From Gammaproteobacteria bacterium (GTDB taxonomy: Bacteria; Pseudomonadota; Gammaproteobacteria; Pseudomonadales; Pseudomonadaceae), in contig JAAZJF010000155.1 in the NCBI GenBank assembly GCA_012800475.1, positions 1-18,303 on the forward strand: 18,303 nucleotides of DNA, read 5' to 3'. Shown in pieces: positions 1-6,717 of the stretch. The notes under the pieces were generated by a model. That model ran no database searches. It was not told the origin of the DNA and saw nothing but the letters and a program-made list of their open reading frames with translations. Position 1 is the stretch's first letter. The number at the start of each line of letters is the position of its first letter. The translations under genes were made by a program, and so were the position numbers.

Positions 1-45
1 CAATGAGCCAATCAGATATGCGCACACCAGTAGTAACTCAAACAT
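1..45 (-). CDS. plsY: Glycerol-3-phosphate acyltransferase PlsY, N-terminus only (cut by window edge)
   Basis: Only the first 15 codons are inside the window. Read on the minus strand from the ATG at 45 they give MFELLLVCAYLIGSL, which resembles the first membrane helix of PlsY, ending in the family's conserved Gly-Ser. PlsY is an integral membrane enzyme that transfers an acyl group from acyl-phosphate to glycerol-3-phosphate, the first step of phospholipid synthesis. Context supports the call: in Pseudomonas plsY lies next to folB, and here the two are divergent, with 50 bases between start codons. The rest of the gene lies beyond base 1, so the catalytic loops cannot be checked. Confidence 0.7.
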   Translation of the reverse strand, partial: MFELLLVCAYLIGSL

Positions 46-95
46 TTGAATGATCCAAGGCCAGCGAGTCTTGATTCTAACGAGGCAAGAGCAAA

Positions 96-449
96 GTGGA
101 CACGGTATTTATCGAAAGTCTAGAAGTTGACACCGTTATTGGTGCTTACGACTGGGAGCGTACGATTCGCCAAAACCTAGTGGTGGACCTGCAAATGGGT
201 TGGGATAATCGGCCCAGCGCTGTGAATGACGAGCTGCATTTAGCATTGGATTATGCTGCTGTGTCTGAGCGCGTGCATGCGTTTGCACAGCAGAGCAGCT
301 TTGAGTTGGTGGAAACCTTTGCCGAGCGTTTAGCGGCGTTACTGATGGCTGAATTTACAATTCCTTGGTTGCGTTTGCGAATCACTAAACCTGCGGCAGT
401 GGCTACTGCTCGCGGTGTTGGAGTGGAGATTGAACGCGGATGTCGTTAA
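96..449 (+). CDS. folB: Dihydroneopterin aldolase FolB
   Basis: FolB cleaves 7,8-dihydroneopterin to 6-hydroxymethyl-dihydropterin and glycolaldehyde in cytosolic folate synthesis. The 117-residue product has the usual family length. Visible family features are the segment VDTVIGAYDWER (residues 11-22), whose Glu21 matches the pterin-contacting glutamate, the middle LDYAAV segment with Tyr53, and LRITKP near the end, whose Lys98 matches the catalytic lysine. The start is a GTG at 96, preceded by an AGG-containing ribosome site around 81-86; the N-terminus MDTVFIESLEV fits Pseudomonas FolB. The next pathway gene, folK, overlaps its 3' end by 10 bases, so the two are co-translated. It is divergent from plsY. 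Confidence 0.95.
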   Translation: MDTVFIESLEVDTVIGAYDWERTIRQNLVVDLQMGWDNRPSAVNDELHLALDYAAVSERVHAFAQQSSFELVETFAERLAALLMAEFTIPWLRLRITKPAAVATARGVGVEIERGCR

Positions 450-973
450 CCGATGTGTACTTGGGGTTGGGCAGCAACACCGAGCGCGAACTGCGTCTGA
501 CCGCCGGTTTAGATGCGTTGCAGCAGTTGTTGGGTGAATTACAATGCTCGCCGGTGTTTGAAAGTGAGCCAGTGGGGATTCGCAGCGACCGTTTTTTAAA
601 TATGGTCGTACATGCTAAAACAGCTTTATCGCTGTCTGAACTCAATCAATATCTTAAGCGTATTGAGGCGGAGAATGGACGCTATAGTCAGCCACGGCAG
701 TGCTTAGCGCTGGATATTGATGTGTTGCTATACGGCCAGCAAGCGGGAGTCTGTGAGGGTATTGTATTGCCGCGCGCCGAGATTCTAACCAATGCGTTTG
801 TGTTGTGGCCGTTGGCAATTGTTGCGCCACATGTGCTGCATCCGGTGCGTCAACGTAGTTTTTTGTATTTATGGCAGCACGCGCAGATTGACCAACAGTT
901 GTGGCCGGTACAGTTTGTATGGCAAGGGCAGCAATTAACACCACCTGAGCTGTTGCAATCATCCGTGGTGTAG
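440..973 (+). CDS. folK: HPPK-family pyrophosphokinase FolK (divergent form)
   Basis: Belongs to the 6-hydroxymethyl-dihydropterin pyrophosphokinase family, which acts directly after FolB and passes ATP pyrophosphate to the pterin. Seen in the 177-residue product: GLGSN (residues 9-13), FLNMVV (52-57), and LDIDVLLYG (91-99) holding the two metal-binding aspartates Asp92 and Asp94. Differences from E. coli HPPK, aligned from memory: the loop between the Gly-Arg at 80-81 and LDID is about two residues shorter and lacks the arginine just before the aspartate motif (Leu89 there), and the later arginine before FxLWPL is an asparagine. Pseudomonas carries a second folK paralogue beside folB, and this is probably that paralogue, so activity is not certain. 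The ATG lies inside the folB end, a translational coupling. Confidence 0.85.
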   Translation: MSLTDVYLGLGSNTERELRLTAGLDALQQLLGELQCSPVFESEPVGIRSDRFLNMVVHAKTALSLSELNQYLKRIEAENGRYSQPRQCLALDIDVLLYGQQAGVCEGIVLPRAEILTNAFVLWPLAIVAPHVLHPVRQRSFLYLWQHAQIDQQLWPVQFVWQGQQLTPPELLQSSVV

Positions 974-1031
974 CTAGTGGTGTAGGGCGTGCAAGAGCAT
1001 GCAGTAATGTATTTAACCTAAGGTGATCGCA

Positions 1032-2285
1032 ATGCGAGTTCTGGTATTGGGTGCAGGTGTTGTCGGCGTAACGACAGCGTATTATTTAGCCAAACGCGGT
1101 TATGAAGTGGTCGTTGTTGACCGCCAACCGAGTGTGGCAAATGAAACCAGCTTTGCCAATGCAGGGCAAATATCGCCCGGTTATGCGTCACCTTGGGCCG
1201 CGCCTGGGATTCCTCTTAAAGCCCTTAAATGGATGCTGCAAGAGCATGCGCCATTTTCGTTAAAGCTGACGAGCGACCCATTTCAATACCAGTGGATGTT
1301 GCAGATGATGCGCAATTGCACCGCTGCGCGCTATGCCGTCAATAAAGAGCGCATGGTGCGAGTGGCTGAATACAGTCGCGATTGTTTGGATGCCTTGCGC
1401 GCGCAAACAGGCATAGAGTATGAAGGCCGCCAACTGGGTACCACGCAGCTGTTTCGTACTCAGCAACAGTTTGATAACGCAGCGCAAGATATGGCTGTGC
1501 TCGAGCGCAGTGGTGTGCCGTATCAGTTGCTGGAGTCGCCAGACATTGCCAGCGTGGAGCCTGCTTTAGCCGCAGTGTCTTCGACTTTAACCGGTGCTTT
1601 ACACTTGCCCAATGATCAGACCGGTGACTGCAATCTGTTTACCCGTAATTTAGCGCAATTAGCCCAAGGCTTAGGGGTTGAGTTTCGTCTTGGTTGCACA
1701 GTGCAGAGCATCAGCAGTCATGGTGATCAGATTACCGGTGTAGCCATTGATGGCAGGCTTGAGACGGCTGATCAGTATGTGATGGCGCTGGGCAGTTATT
1801 CTCGAGCGCTGCTGGCTCCGCTGGGTATGAACCTGCCAGTGTACCCACTGAAAGGTTATTCATTAACCGTACCTATTGTTGAGCCGAGCATGGCACCGCA
1901 ATCAACGATTATTGATGAAACCTACAAGGTTGCCATTACGCGCTTTGACCAACGTATTCGCGTGGGCGGTATGGCCCAAGTCAGTGGTTTTGATTTGGCG
2001 CTCAACCCCCAGCGCCGTGAAACGCTAGAGTATGTCACCGGTATGCTCTATCCGCAGGGAGGCGATCTGACTCAAGCTGAGTTTTGGACAGGACTGCGCC
2101 CTGCAACGCCCGATGGCACACCGATTATTGGCGCAAGTGCTTATCGCAATTTATTTTTAAATACCGGCCACGGCACTTTGGGGTGGACTATGTCATGTGG
2201 TTCTGCCAGTTATTTGGCAGATGTAATGAGCCAGACGACCCCGCAGATCAGTGGCGAAGGTTTGGATATATTTCGCTACCGCTGA
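1032..2285 (+). CDS. dadA: D-amino acid dehydrogenase DadA
   Basis: DadA is an inner-membrane-associated flavoenzyme that oxidises D-alanine and other D-amino acids to keto acids and ammonia, feeding electrons to the respiratory chain. The 417-residue product begins with the FAD-binding Rossmann segment VLGAGVVGVTTAYYLAKRGY followed by an acidic strand end (VVDR), then the DadA-typical NAGQISPGYASPWAAPG block, and ends with GLRPATPDGTPIIG and NTGHGTLGWTMSCGS, which close the FAD site. I chose the ATG at 1032 over an in-frame GTG at 1023 because the N-terminus MRVLVLGAG matches E. coli DadA and AAGGTG (1020-1025) gives a ribosome site before it. It is followed on the same strand by the alanine racemase gene, the usual partner: the racemase makes D-alanine and DadA burns it. 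Confidence 0.95.
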   Translation: MRVLVLGAGVVGVTTAYYLAKRGYEVVVVDRQPSVANETSFANAGQISPGYASPWAAPGIPLKALKWMLQEHAPFSLKLTSDPFQYQWMLQMMRNCTAARYAVNKERMVRVAEYSRDCLDALRAQTGIEYEGRQLGTTQLFRTQQQFDNAAQDMAVLERSGVPYQLLESPDIASVEPALAAVSSTLTGALHLPNDQTGDCNLFTRNLAQLAQGLGVEFRLGCTVQSISSHGDQITGVAIDGRLETADQYVMALGSYSRALLAPLGMNLPVYPLKGYSLTVPIVEPSMAPQSTIIDETYKVAITRFDQRIRVGGMAQVSGFDLALNPQRRETLEYVTGMLYPQGGDLTQAEFWTGLRPATPDGTPIIGASAYRNLFLNTGHGTLGWTMSCGSASYLADVMSQTTPQISGEGLDIFRYR

Positions 2286-2382
2286 TAACAATTTTTAAGC
2301 TTAATTACTGCAGCGCGCACTGCGTTTAGCTGCACTGTTGTGGGTTGATACAATTCATTTTTTACTGAGGAAGGCAGTCGTC

Positions 2383-3456
2383 ATGCGTCCAGCGCGCGCG
2401 TTAATTAATTTGCAGGCTTTGCGGCATAACTATCAACTTGCACGGCAGTTGTGTGCTGATAAAGCCTTGGCTGTGGTCAAGGCTGATGCTTATGGGCATG
2501 GAGCGGTGGCCTGTGCCCATGCTTTACATGATATGGCTGATGGTTTTGCGGTGTCTTGTTTAGAGGAGGCCGTGGAGTTGCGGGCGGCCGGTATAAGCTT
2601 GCCGATTGTGTTGCTGGAAGGCTTTTTTGCTGCGCAGGAGTTGCCGCAAATTGTTAAGCACAATCTGTGGTGTGTGATCCATGCGCAGTGGCAATTGGAT
2701 GCATTGGAGCAGGCGGTATTGGCGCAGCCGCTACATATTTGGTTGAAAATGGATTCGGGCATGCATCGTGTGGGCTTTTTTCCGCATGAGTATGCTGCTG
2801 CATGGCAGCGCTTGCAGGCCAGTACCAATGTTGCAGCAGTGGTGTTGATGACGCATTTTTCTCGTGCTGATGAATTGGATTCGATTTACACCCAGGAGCA
2901 ATTTGAGCTCTTTACTCAAACAACGGCAGGGTTGTCAGCACCGATCAGTGTGAGTAATTCACCGGCTGTATTGGCTTGGCCACAGATTCGTAGTGATTGG
3001 TCGCGTCCGGGTATTATTTTATATGGCAGTCAGCCGGTCGCGATGTCTGACACCGCTGCGCAACGCTTGCAGCCGGTGATGACACTGCAATCAAAAATTA
3101 TTGCGGTGCGTGAAGTGCCAGCAGGCGAAGCAGTCGGTTATGGCGCGCAATTTGTGGCCAGTGCGCCGGTACGCGTGGGCATTGTGGCGATTGGTTATGC
3201 TGATGGGTATCCGCGTCATGCCCCCACTGGCACACCCGTTGCGGTTGCTGGGTGCCGTACGCAGTTGTTGGGGCGTGTGTCGATGGATATGTTGGCGGTG
3301 GATTTAACGGATATCGCGCATGCGGATGTCGGCAGTGAGGTTGAATTGTGGGGTGAAACCATCAGCATTGATGAAGTGGCTGCGTGTGCGGGGACGATTT
3401 CTTATGAGCTGTTGTGCAATGTGAAGCGTGTGGTCTATGAGTATTCGACCAATTGA
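2383..3456 (+). CDS. dadX: Catabolic alanine racemase DadX
   Basis: PLP-dependent interconversion of L- and D-alanine. The 357-residue product has the PLP-lysine motif AVVKADAYGHG (Lys33), MHRVGF (Arg128), SNSPA near 191, the second catalytic base in VGYGAQF (Tyr253), GYADGYPR (271-278) and SMDM. These positions equal those I recall for P. aeruginosa DadX (Lys33, Tyr253). The start is the ATG at 2383, with a strong GAGGAAGG site at 2367-2374; in-frame codons further upstream would add an unconserved extension. Because it sits 97 bases behind dadA it is more likely the catabolic racemase than the biosynthetic Alr, although sequence alone cannot exclude that it is the only racemase. The ridA-like gene that separates the two in P. 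aeruginosa is absent. Confidence 0.93.
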   Translation: MRPARALINLQALRHNYQLARQLCADKALAVVKADAYGHGAVACAHALHDMADGFAVSCLEEAVELRAAGISLPIVLLEGFFAAQELPQIVKHNLWCVIHAQWQLDALEQAVLAQPLHIWLKMDSGMHRVGFFPHEYAAAWQRLQASTNVAAVVLMTHFSRADELDSIYTQEQFELFTQTTAGLSAPISVSNSPAVLAWPQIRSDWSRPGIILYGSQPVAMSDTAAQRLQPVMTLQSKIIAVREVPAGEAVGYGAQFVASAPVRVGIVAIGYADGYPRHAPTGTPVAVAGCRTQLLGRVSMDMLAVDLTDIAHADVGSEVELWGETISIDEVAACAGTISYELLCNVKRVVYEYSTN

Positions 3457-3489
3457 TCATGAAAAACACAGTTGCACCCATTGTTCTGT

Positions 3490-3517
3490 TTGCCTGAGGG
3501 CGGGGAGTGGTTATACT
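3490..3517 (+). promoter_or_regulatory. Probable sigma-70 promoter of cycB
   Basis: TTGCCT (3490-3495) and TATACT (3512-3517) are separated by 16 bases, matching the consensus at 4 and 5 of 6 positions. Transcription would begin near 3524, about 57 bases before the cycB start. It implies that the cytochrome can be transcribed apart from dadA-dadX. Pattern match by eye only. Confidence 0.5.
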
Positions 3518-3580
3518 GTGCCGAGCTCGCAACATGAAGTGCTTGCGGGAATGAATTGCTAAGATAATAGAGGGTGTACC

Positions 3581-4003
3581 GTGAACCTGTTGAAAAAAAT
3601 TCTGGTAGCTCAAGCCACTGTTCTAGCCCTCTGGGCAGCCAGTGCACAGGCCACCACACATGAAGAAATTGCGCAACGTATCAAGCCTATTGGTGTTGTT
3701 TGTGTGCAAGGTGATGAGTGCGCGAAGACCGTAGCCGTTGCTGCACCCGCCGCTTCTGCAGGTCGCAGTGCTGATGATATTGTTGCCACGCACTGTTCAG
3801 TGTGTCACGTGTCGGGCTTACTCGGCGCGCCAAAAGTAGGTGATACCGCTGACTGGCAAGCCCGTGCCGACGCTCAAGGTGGTTTAGATGGTATTTTGAA
3901 AACTGCGATTAGCGGTGTGAATGCCATGCCACCTAAAGGTACGTGCAGCGATTGTTCAGACGATGAGTTAATGAGCGCTATTAAAACAATGTCAAAATTG
4001 TAA
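3581..4003 (+). CDS. cycB: Cytochrome c5 family protein
   Basis: A monohaem electron carrier of the cytochrome c5 type. The 140-residue product starts with a signal peptide (Lys-rich N-terminus, hydrophobic stretch at about 8-20, likely cleaved after Ala-Gln-Ala at 22-24), so it works in the periplasm, possibly staying near the membrane. Haem attachment is CSVCH (Cys72, Cys75, His76); AMPPKG supplies the likely axial Met116; GTCSDCSDDEL holds a second cysteine pair (122, 125) typical of c5 cytochromes. Two more cysteines (41, 47) lie in the N-terminal extension RIKPIGVVCVQGDEC. The start is GTG 3581 behind a GAGGGTG site. In Pseudomonas this gene also follows dadA-dadX, which suggests a link to respiratory D-amino-acid oxidation, though direct electron transfer is not shown. 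Confidence 0.88.
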   Translation: MNLLKKILVAQATVLALWAASAQATTHEEIAQRIKPIGVVCVQGDECAKTVAVAAPAASAGRSADDIVATHCSVCHVSGLLGAPKVGDTADWQARADAQGGLDGILKTAISGVNAMPPKGTCSDCSDDELMSAIKTMSKL

Positions 4004-4023
4004 GCTTCTACGAGTCTGTAAAG

Positions 4024-4046
4024 AACCGCCTTAGGGCGGTTTTTTT
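4024..4046 (+). terminator. Rho-independent terminator after cycB
   Basis: AACCGCC (4024-4030) pairs with GGCGGTT (4035-4041) around a 4-base TTAG loop, followed by a run of T to 4046. It ends cycB transcription and lies just before the exporter gene, which argues that the exporter start is downstream of this hairpin. Confidence 0.9.
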
Positions 4047-4079
4047 ATGGCATTCACACAATGCTTTGAGGATGGACGC

Positions 4080-4682
4080 GTGCTGGCAAGTTATTTCAAT
4101 GGAGTGCTGATTGCGCTGGGCTTAATTATGGCCATTGGTGCGCAAAACGCTTTTGTTTTATCACAAGCGCTGCGCCGTGAGCACCATCTGTGGGTGGCGA
4201 GCGTGTGCGTGTTCTTTGATGTGCTGCTGGTGGCTTTAGGCGTGTATGGCTTAGCGCAATTATTGACCAGCAGTCCAATGTTGTTAGCTGTGGCGCGTTG
4301 GGGTGGTGTGCTATTTTTAACCAGTTATGCCTCGCTAGCCTTGTTGCGCGCGTTAAGGCCGCAGGTGCTAGACACTGAAGTTGTGCGTCCACGCCAACCA
4401 TTACGTACAGTTTTAGCAACGACTTTGGCTGTAACTTTGCTCAATCCGCATGTGTATTTAGATACCGTGTTATTGATCGGAGCCTTAGGTGCGCAGCAAG
4501 TATCGCCGACAGCTTATGTGGCCGGATCTGCGACCAGCTCGGTCGTGTGGTTTTTTAGTTTGGCCTTGGCTGGAGCTAAACTGGCACCTTGGTTAGCGCG
4601 GCCGATCACTTGGCGAGTGATTGATTTTCTGGTGGCGATCATGATGTTTTCCGTCGCAGCGCAATTAATATTCGGCGGATAA
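4080..4682 (+). CDS. argO: LysE/ArgO-family amino-acid exporter
   Basis: An inner-membrane transporter of the LysE/RhtB superfamily, most like ArgO, which exports arginine and toxic analogues. The 200-residue product is strongly hydrophobic, with about six membrane segments, the family hallmark AIGAQNAFVLSQAL near the N-terminus, and LLNPHVYLDT in the middle. I place the start at GTG 4080 because GAGGA (4068-4072) stands 7 bases upstream and because an alternative ATG at 4047 directly abuts the T-run of the cycB terminator. The substrate cannot be read from sequence; lysine or another cationic amino acid is possible. A LysE-family gene also precedes sodB in P. aeruginosa, so the pair is conserved, but no functional connection is evident. 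An argP-type regulator gene is not present in the window. Confidence 0.85.
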   Translation: MLASYFNGVLIALGLIMAIGAQNAFVLSQALRREHHLWVASVCVFFDVLLVALGVYGLAQLLTSSPMLLAVARWGGVLFLTSYASLALLRALRPQVLDTEVVRPRQPLRTVLATTLAVTLLNPHVYLDTVLLIGALGAQQVSPTAYVAGSATSSVVWFFSLALAGAKLAPWLARPITWRVIDFLVAIMMFSVAAQLIFGG

Positions 4683-4700
4683 AGCCCTACATTTACAGCG

Positions 4701-4729
4701 TAGATAAGCAACGGTCAGGGTGCTATGAT
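4701..4729 (+). promoter_or_regulatory. Probable extended -10 promoter of sodB
   Basis: TAGATA (4701-4706), a 17-base spacer, and TATGAT (4724-4729) preceded by TGC, giving an extended -10. Transcription would start near 4736, leaving a leader of about 93 bases before sodB. Pattern match by eye. Confidence 0.5.
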
Positions 4730-4740
4730 AAATAACTTAA

Positions 4741-4793
4741 GGCAAGACGGAACGGCTGGCAACTGAATCAGCCGTCCATTATATAGGCTTGCC
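4741..4793 (+). promoter_or_regulatory. Nested hairpin in the sodB leader
   Basis: GGCAAG (4741-4746) can pair with CTTGCC (4788-4793), enclosing a second stem of ACGGCTG (4752-4758) with CAGCCGT (4769-4775). An alternative pairing of GACGG (4746-4750) with CCGTC (4772-4776) overlaps both. No T-run follows, so this is not a simple terminator. It falls in the predicted 5' untranslated RNA. Its role is unknown; RNA stability or small-RNA control of sodB (PrrF in Pseudomonas) is possible. Confidence 0.5.
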
Positions 4794-4828
4794 GACTGTG
4801 CCTCGTCTGATGTAATTGGAGAATAATC

Positions 4829-5410
4829 ATGGCTTTTGAATTACCTGCACTTCCGTACGAAAAAAATGCACTAGAACCACACATTTCTGCAGAAACCTTA
4901 GATTATCACCACGGTAAGCACCACAATGCTTACGTTGTGAACTTGAACAATCTGGTTCCTGGTACTGAATTTGAAGGCAAAACCCTAGAAGAAATTATCA
5001 AAACTTCAAGCGGTGGCGTATTCAACAACGCAGCACAAGTTTGGAACCACACCTTCTACTGGAACTGCCTAGCACCAAACGCTGGCGGCGCTCCAACAGG
5101 TGCTTTGGCTGATGCGATCAATGCAGCTTTCGGTTCATTTGATGCGTTCAAAGAAGAATTCACCAAAACTGCAATCGGTACTTTCGGTTCAGGTTGGGCT
5201 TGGTTAGTGAAAAAAGCTGACGGTTCTTTAGCCTTAGCAAGCACCATTGGTGCAGGCTGCCCGTTGACCACCAACGACACGCCACTGCTGACCTGTGATG
5301 TTTGGGAGCACGCTTACTACATCGATTACCGTAATGCGCGTCCTAAGTACGTTGAATCATTCTGGAACTTAGTCAACTGGGATTTCGTAGCGAAAAACTT
5401 TGCTGCGTAA
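4829..5410 (+). CDS. sodB: Iron superoxide dismutase SodB
   Basis: Cytosolic superoxide dismutase converting superoxide to hydrogen peroxide and oxygen. The 193-residue product has normal length and all four metal ligands of the Fe/Mn family: His27 (in LDYHHGKHH), His74 (QVWNHTFYW), Asp157 and His161 (CDVWEHAYYIDY). The AQVWNHTFYWNCL stretch and FGSGWAWL are typical of the iron-preferring branch, though metal choice cannot be settled by reading alone. ATG start with GGAG (4818-4821) upstream. It has a likely promoter of its own, a structured leader and a strong terminator, so it is probably a single-gene unit. Its codons look rich in GAA, AAA and AAC, as expected for an abundant protein. Confidence 0.97.
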   Translation: MAFELPALPYEKNALEPHISAETLDYHHGKHHNAYVVNLNNLVPGTEFEGKTLEEIIKTSSGGVFNNAAQVWNHTFYWNCLAPNAGGAPTGALADAINAAFGSFDAFKEEFTKTAIGTFGSGWAWLVKKADGSLALASTIGAGCPLTTNDTPLLTCDVWEHAYYIDYRNARPKYVESFWNLVNWDFVAKNFAA

Positions 5411-5422
5411 GACTGTGTTGAG

Positions 5423-5438
5423 CTAAAGCATGCTTTAG
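5423..5438. repeat. 16-bp perfect palindrome after sodB
   Basis: CTAAAGCA followed directly by its reverse complement TGCTTTAG, lying between the sodB stop and its terminator. It could be a protein-binding site, or part of the 3' end structure on either strand. Confidence 0.75.
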
Positions 5439-5440
5439 TC

Positions 5441-5478
5441 AAGCCCCCTGTACTGATTCAGTGCTGGGGGCTTTTTTG
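5441..5478 (+). terminator. Rho-independent terminator of sodB
   Basis: AAGCCCCC (5441-5448) pairs with GGGGGCTT (5466-5473), with a small inner stem ACTG/CAGT (5452-5455 with 5459-5462), followed by T residues. On the opposite strand there is no proper T-run, so it mainly serves sodB rather than the facing mtgA. Confidence 0.9.
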
Positions 5479-5526
5479 TTGCATGCAGTTTTATATAGCA
5501 GCGTGATGAGTGTTGTTTTAGAAGGA

Positions 5527-6222
5527 TTATTTCAGTTGCTTTAAATAATGCCCTGCACCCAATTGACGGACTTGGCGGGCAATCCATTGGGCCTGTCGTG
5601 CGGTTGCTGCGCTGGGTTGGCTGGCGCTGCGTTTGAGTGGACTGGGTAAAATTGCCGCTAAAAGATAAGCCTGCTGATTGGAGAGGGTGGTTGCGCTGGT
5701 ATTAAAGTGATAACGCGCTGCAGCTTCAGCTCCAAAGACTCCAGGCCCCCATTCGGCGCTGTTTAAATACACTTCTAAAATGCGCTCTTTGCTCCAAAAT
5801 ACTTCGACCCACAAGGTAAACCACGCTTCAAAGGCTTTACGGATCCAGCTGCGTGATGACCATAAAAACGTATTTTTAGCGACCTGCTGGGAAATCGTAC
5901 TGGCACCGCGAATACGTTGATTGCTGCTGTTGTAGGTCAGCGCTGCGCGTATGGCTGGAAGATCAAAACCATAATGCTCAGCAAATTGCTGATCTTCGGC
6001 AGCAATGACCGCCATTTTTAAATTATCTGGCAATTGCGCCCAAGGTGTCCAAGGGCGTTGGCTGCTGTATTCCTGGCCATTGAGCAGAGCTTTGATCTGT
6101 TGCTCAACCATCAGTGCGCTGGCCGGTGGATTGACCCAGCGCAGAGCCAACACCCAAAGCACGCTCAAGCTTAAGAGGATCAGCAGGATGATGGAAAATT
6201 TGCGCGCGACTTTACGAAACAT
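5527..6222 (-). CDS. mtgA: Monofunctional peptidoglycan glycosyltransferase MtgA
   Basis: A GT51-family enzyme that polymerises lipid II into glycan strands, without a transpeptidase domain. The 231-residue product has a short cytosolic N-terminus rich in Arg/Lys, one membrane anchor at about 10-28, then the periplasmic catalytic domain. Visible GT51 motifs in order: AVIAAEDQQFAEHYGFD with catalytic Glu76, RGASTISQQVAKN (105-117), IRKAFEAW (127-134), and WSKERILEVYLNSAEWG (143-159). The length fits MtgA and no penicillin-binding domain follows. It is transcribed toward sodB and divergent from the DUF423 gene, with 65 bases between the two start codons. The ribosome site before the ATG is weak (AGGTTAGAG). 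Confidence 0.95.
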   Translation of the reverse strand: MFRKVARKFSIILLILLSLSVLWVLALRWVNPPASALMVEQQIKALLNGQEYSSQRPWTPWAQLPDNLKMAVIAAEDQQFAEHYGFDLPAIRAALTYNSSNQRIRGASTISQQVAKNTFLWSSRSWIRKAFEAWFTLWVEVFWSKERILEVYLNSAEWGPGVFGAEAAARYHFNTSATTLSNQQAYLLAAILPSPLKRSASQPSAATARQAQWIARQVRQLGAGHYLKQLK

Positions 6223-6287
6223 AGCTCTAACCTAGTCAACAGGATATGAGAGTATAACCAGCGTTGTGCTATTTTGGAGAGCTAGCG

Positions 6288-6653
6288 ATGCGTTATGCGC
6301 TATTGATTGGAGCGGTATTGGGTGCCGTGGCTGTTTTATTGGGTGCCTTTGCCGCCCATGGTTTAAAAAATACCTTAAGTGTCGAGTATTTAGCCGTGTT
6401 GCAGACGGCCGTGTTGTATCAGTTTATTCACGCATTAGCGTTATTGTTGGTCGTGGTGCTGGCGCAACAACGTGCCGCGCGCGCTTTGGTCGTGGCGGCA
6501 GGGTGTTTTATCCTGGGCGTTCTTTTGTTTTCCGGCAGTTTATATGTGTTGGTACTGACACCCTTTAAACCTGGCTTAATCACTCCCATTGGTGGTGTTT
6601 TTTTAGTGATAGGCTGGTGTGCAGTGGCCTACTCGGCACTGCGTAAAGTGTAA
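6288..6653 (+). CDS. DUF423 small membrane protein
   Basis: A 121-residue integral membrane protein of the DUF423 (YgdD-like) family. Its function is not established. Seen: four hydrophobic segments, and the family hallmark LLGAFAAHGLK near residues 17-27, followed by a histidine in the second helix (FIHALALLL). The ATG at 6288 is chosen because GGAG (6276-6279) is 8 bases upstream and MRYALLIGAVLG is a typical family start; a TTG at 6264 would add eight unconserved residues. It lies between mtgA and thiS, a position it also seems to hold in Pseudomonas, but nothing in its sequence links it to cell-wall or thiamine synthesis. Confidence 0.85.
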   Translation: MRYALLIGAVLGAVAVLLGAFAAHGLKNTLSVEYLAVLQTAVLYQFIHALALLLVVVLAQQRAARALVVAAGCFILGVLLFSGSLYVLVLTPFKPGLITPIGGVFLVIGWCAVAYSALRKV

Positions 6654-6657
6654 ATAT

Positions 6658-6687
6658 TTGGTGAATGGGCGGTGAACCCGCTAAAAT
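6658..6687 (+). promoter_or_regulatory. Possible promoter of thiS-thiG
   Basis: TTGGTG (6658-6663), an 18-base spacer, and TAAAAT (6682-6687). The -10 matches at 5 of 6 positions and the -35 only at the first three. Transcription from near 6694 would leave about 24 leader bases, too few for a thiamine-pyrophosphate riboswitch. Confidence 0.35.
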
Positions 6688-6717
6688 ACAGACCCTTCGC
6701 AATTTTACGGTTGTGTT

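Noticed and set aside
403..962. Minus-strand open frames opposite folB-folK (80 and 102 codons).
   Set aside because: They lie wholly opposite well-supported genes, show no recognisable domain and have low-complexity composition typical of antisense frames.
3362..3659. Minus-strand open frames opposite the dadX end and cycB start.
   Set aside because: They overlap the cycB promoter and coding start, and carry no recognisable motif.
4047..4079. Earlier ATG start for the ArgO-type exporter, adding 11 residues.
   Set aside because: That ATG directly abuts the T-run of the cycB terminator and has no ribosome site; GTG 4080 has GAGGA at good spacing and gives the family N-terminus.
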